From assembly GCA_937889225.1 (NCBI GenBank), contig CALAST010000079.1, positions 1 to 64,000 on the forward strand: DNA of 64,000 nucleotides. Direction: 5' to 3'. Both the position numbers and the translations under genes were made by a program. Positions 63,907 to 64,000 of the stretch are shown here, one piece after another. Position 1 is the first letter of the stretch, and the number at the start of each line of letters is the position of its first letter. The DNA is from an uncultured Lachnobacterium sp. GTDB taxonomy: Bacteria > Bacillota > Clostridia > Lachnospirales > Lachnospiraceae. The notes under the pieces are model-generated. The model was not told where the DNA came from and did no database searches. It was given only the letters and a program-made list of their open reading frames with translations.

Positions 63907-64000
63907 ACAAATACCCCCTTGTTATTTTGTTTTGATATTCAGTAACGTGGTCAATAAATTGGTAAGCCTCTAACAGATTCCCTTCTTTTTCACTAAAACA

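Noticed and set aside
63848..64000. Minus-strand frame open from the right edge (51 codons)
   Set aside because: It overlaps the first 59 bases of the better-supported gene starting at 63906, which has its own strong ribosome site. It may be the end of a gene to the right whose real stop is earlier; the window gives too little to decide.

Overview
The window is AT-rich chromosomal DNA from a low-GC Gram-positive bacterium, most likely a member of the Lachnospiraceae (Clostridia). The evidence is the gene content and order: rplU-prp-rpmA-obg with a Prp-type L27 leader, mreBCD-PBP2-minDE-rodA, sepF-ylmH-lspA, the sporulation genes yqfC/yqfD beside phoH and ybeY, a clostridial-type LexA with CGAAC..GTTCG-like boxes, and strong AGGAGG ribosome sites. 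No species is assigned. I saw no rRNA, tRNA or CRISPR array.

Layout. 1-6.4 kb is accessory DNA: the end of a sensor kinase, a methyltransferase stub joined to a decayed IS110-type transposase, two paralogous AAA-ATPase/PD-(D/E)XK proteins separated by an XRE regulator, a YjbR-type protein, and a leader-peptide/attenuator in front of an ABC exporter gene that has lost its ATPase half. 6.7-17 kb (+ strand) is a conserved housekeeping run: a radical SAM/DUF2344/RNase G trio, rplU-prp-rpmA, obg, a YhbY-type protein, nadD, sirtuin, yqeK and rsfS. 17-29 kb is accessory again: a Uma2 nuclease, lexA divergent from an SOS-controlled small membrane protein, a small integrase beside two tandem palindromes, a three-gene ABC transporter, a ribbon-helix-helix/coiled-coil protein, a 5-methylcytosine methyltransferase broken by two frameshifts, and its probable partner restriction enzyme. 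The Xer-like recombinase and the TtcA-like gene close this part.

From 30 to 62 kb almost everything is on the minus strand and is core: rluD-like, lspA, ylmH, sepF, yggS and an HlyD-like protein; then dacF-like, mgsA, rodA, minE, minD, PBP2, mreD, mreC, mreB, radC; then a PLP lyase, miaA, mutL, mutS; two FAD flavoproteins, a BofC-like protein and a SpoVB/MurJ-like flippase; then ybeY, phoH, yqfD, yqfC. The middle block couples wall elongation (MreBCD, PBP2, RodA) to MinDE division-site placement; the mutS-mutL-miaA block does mismatch repair and tRNA modification. The last 2 kb holds a membrane protein of unknown role and a retropepsin-like aspartic protease with a small overlapping partner.

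The most interesting points are: mutually exclusive RNA hairpins overlapping an eight-residue leader peptide (5.67-5.73 kb); two perfect palindromes in tandem next to an integrase (20.3 kb); a restriction-modification pair whose methyltransferase is out of frame at a G7 tract (25.5 kb); a dispersed hairpin repeat that also forms the 3' end of the RNase G gene (10.8 and 26.6 kb); three LexA boxes on the promoter of a LysM-less YneA-like protein (18.4 kb); and a methylglyoxal synthase with Ser in place of the catalytic-base Asp (38.5 kb). All family names come from reading motifs by eye, not from database searches.
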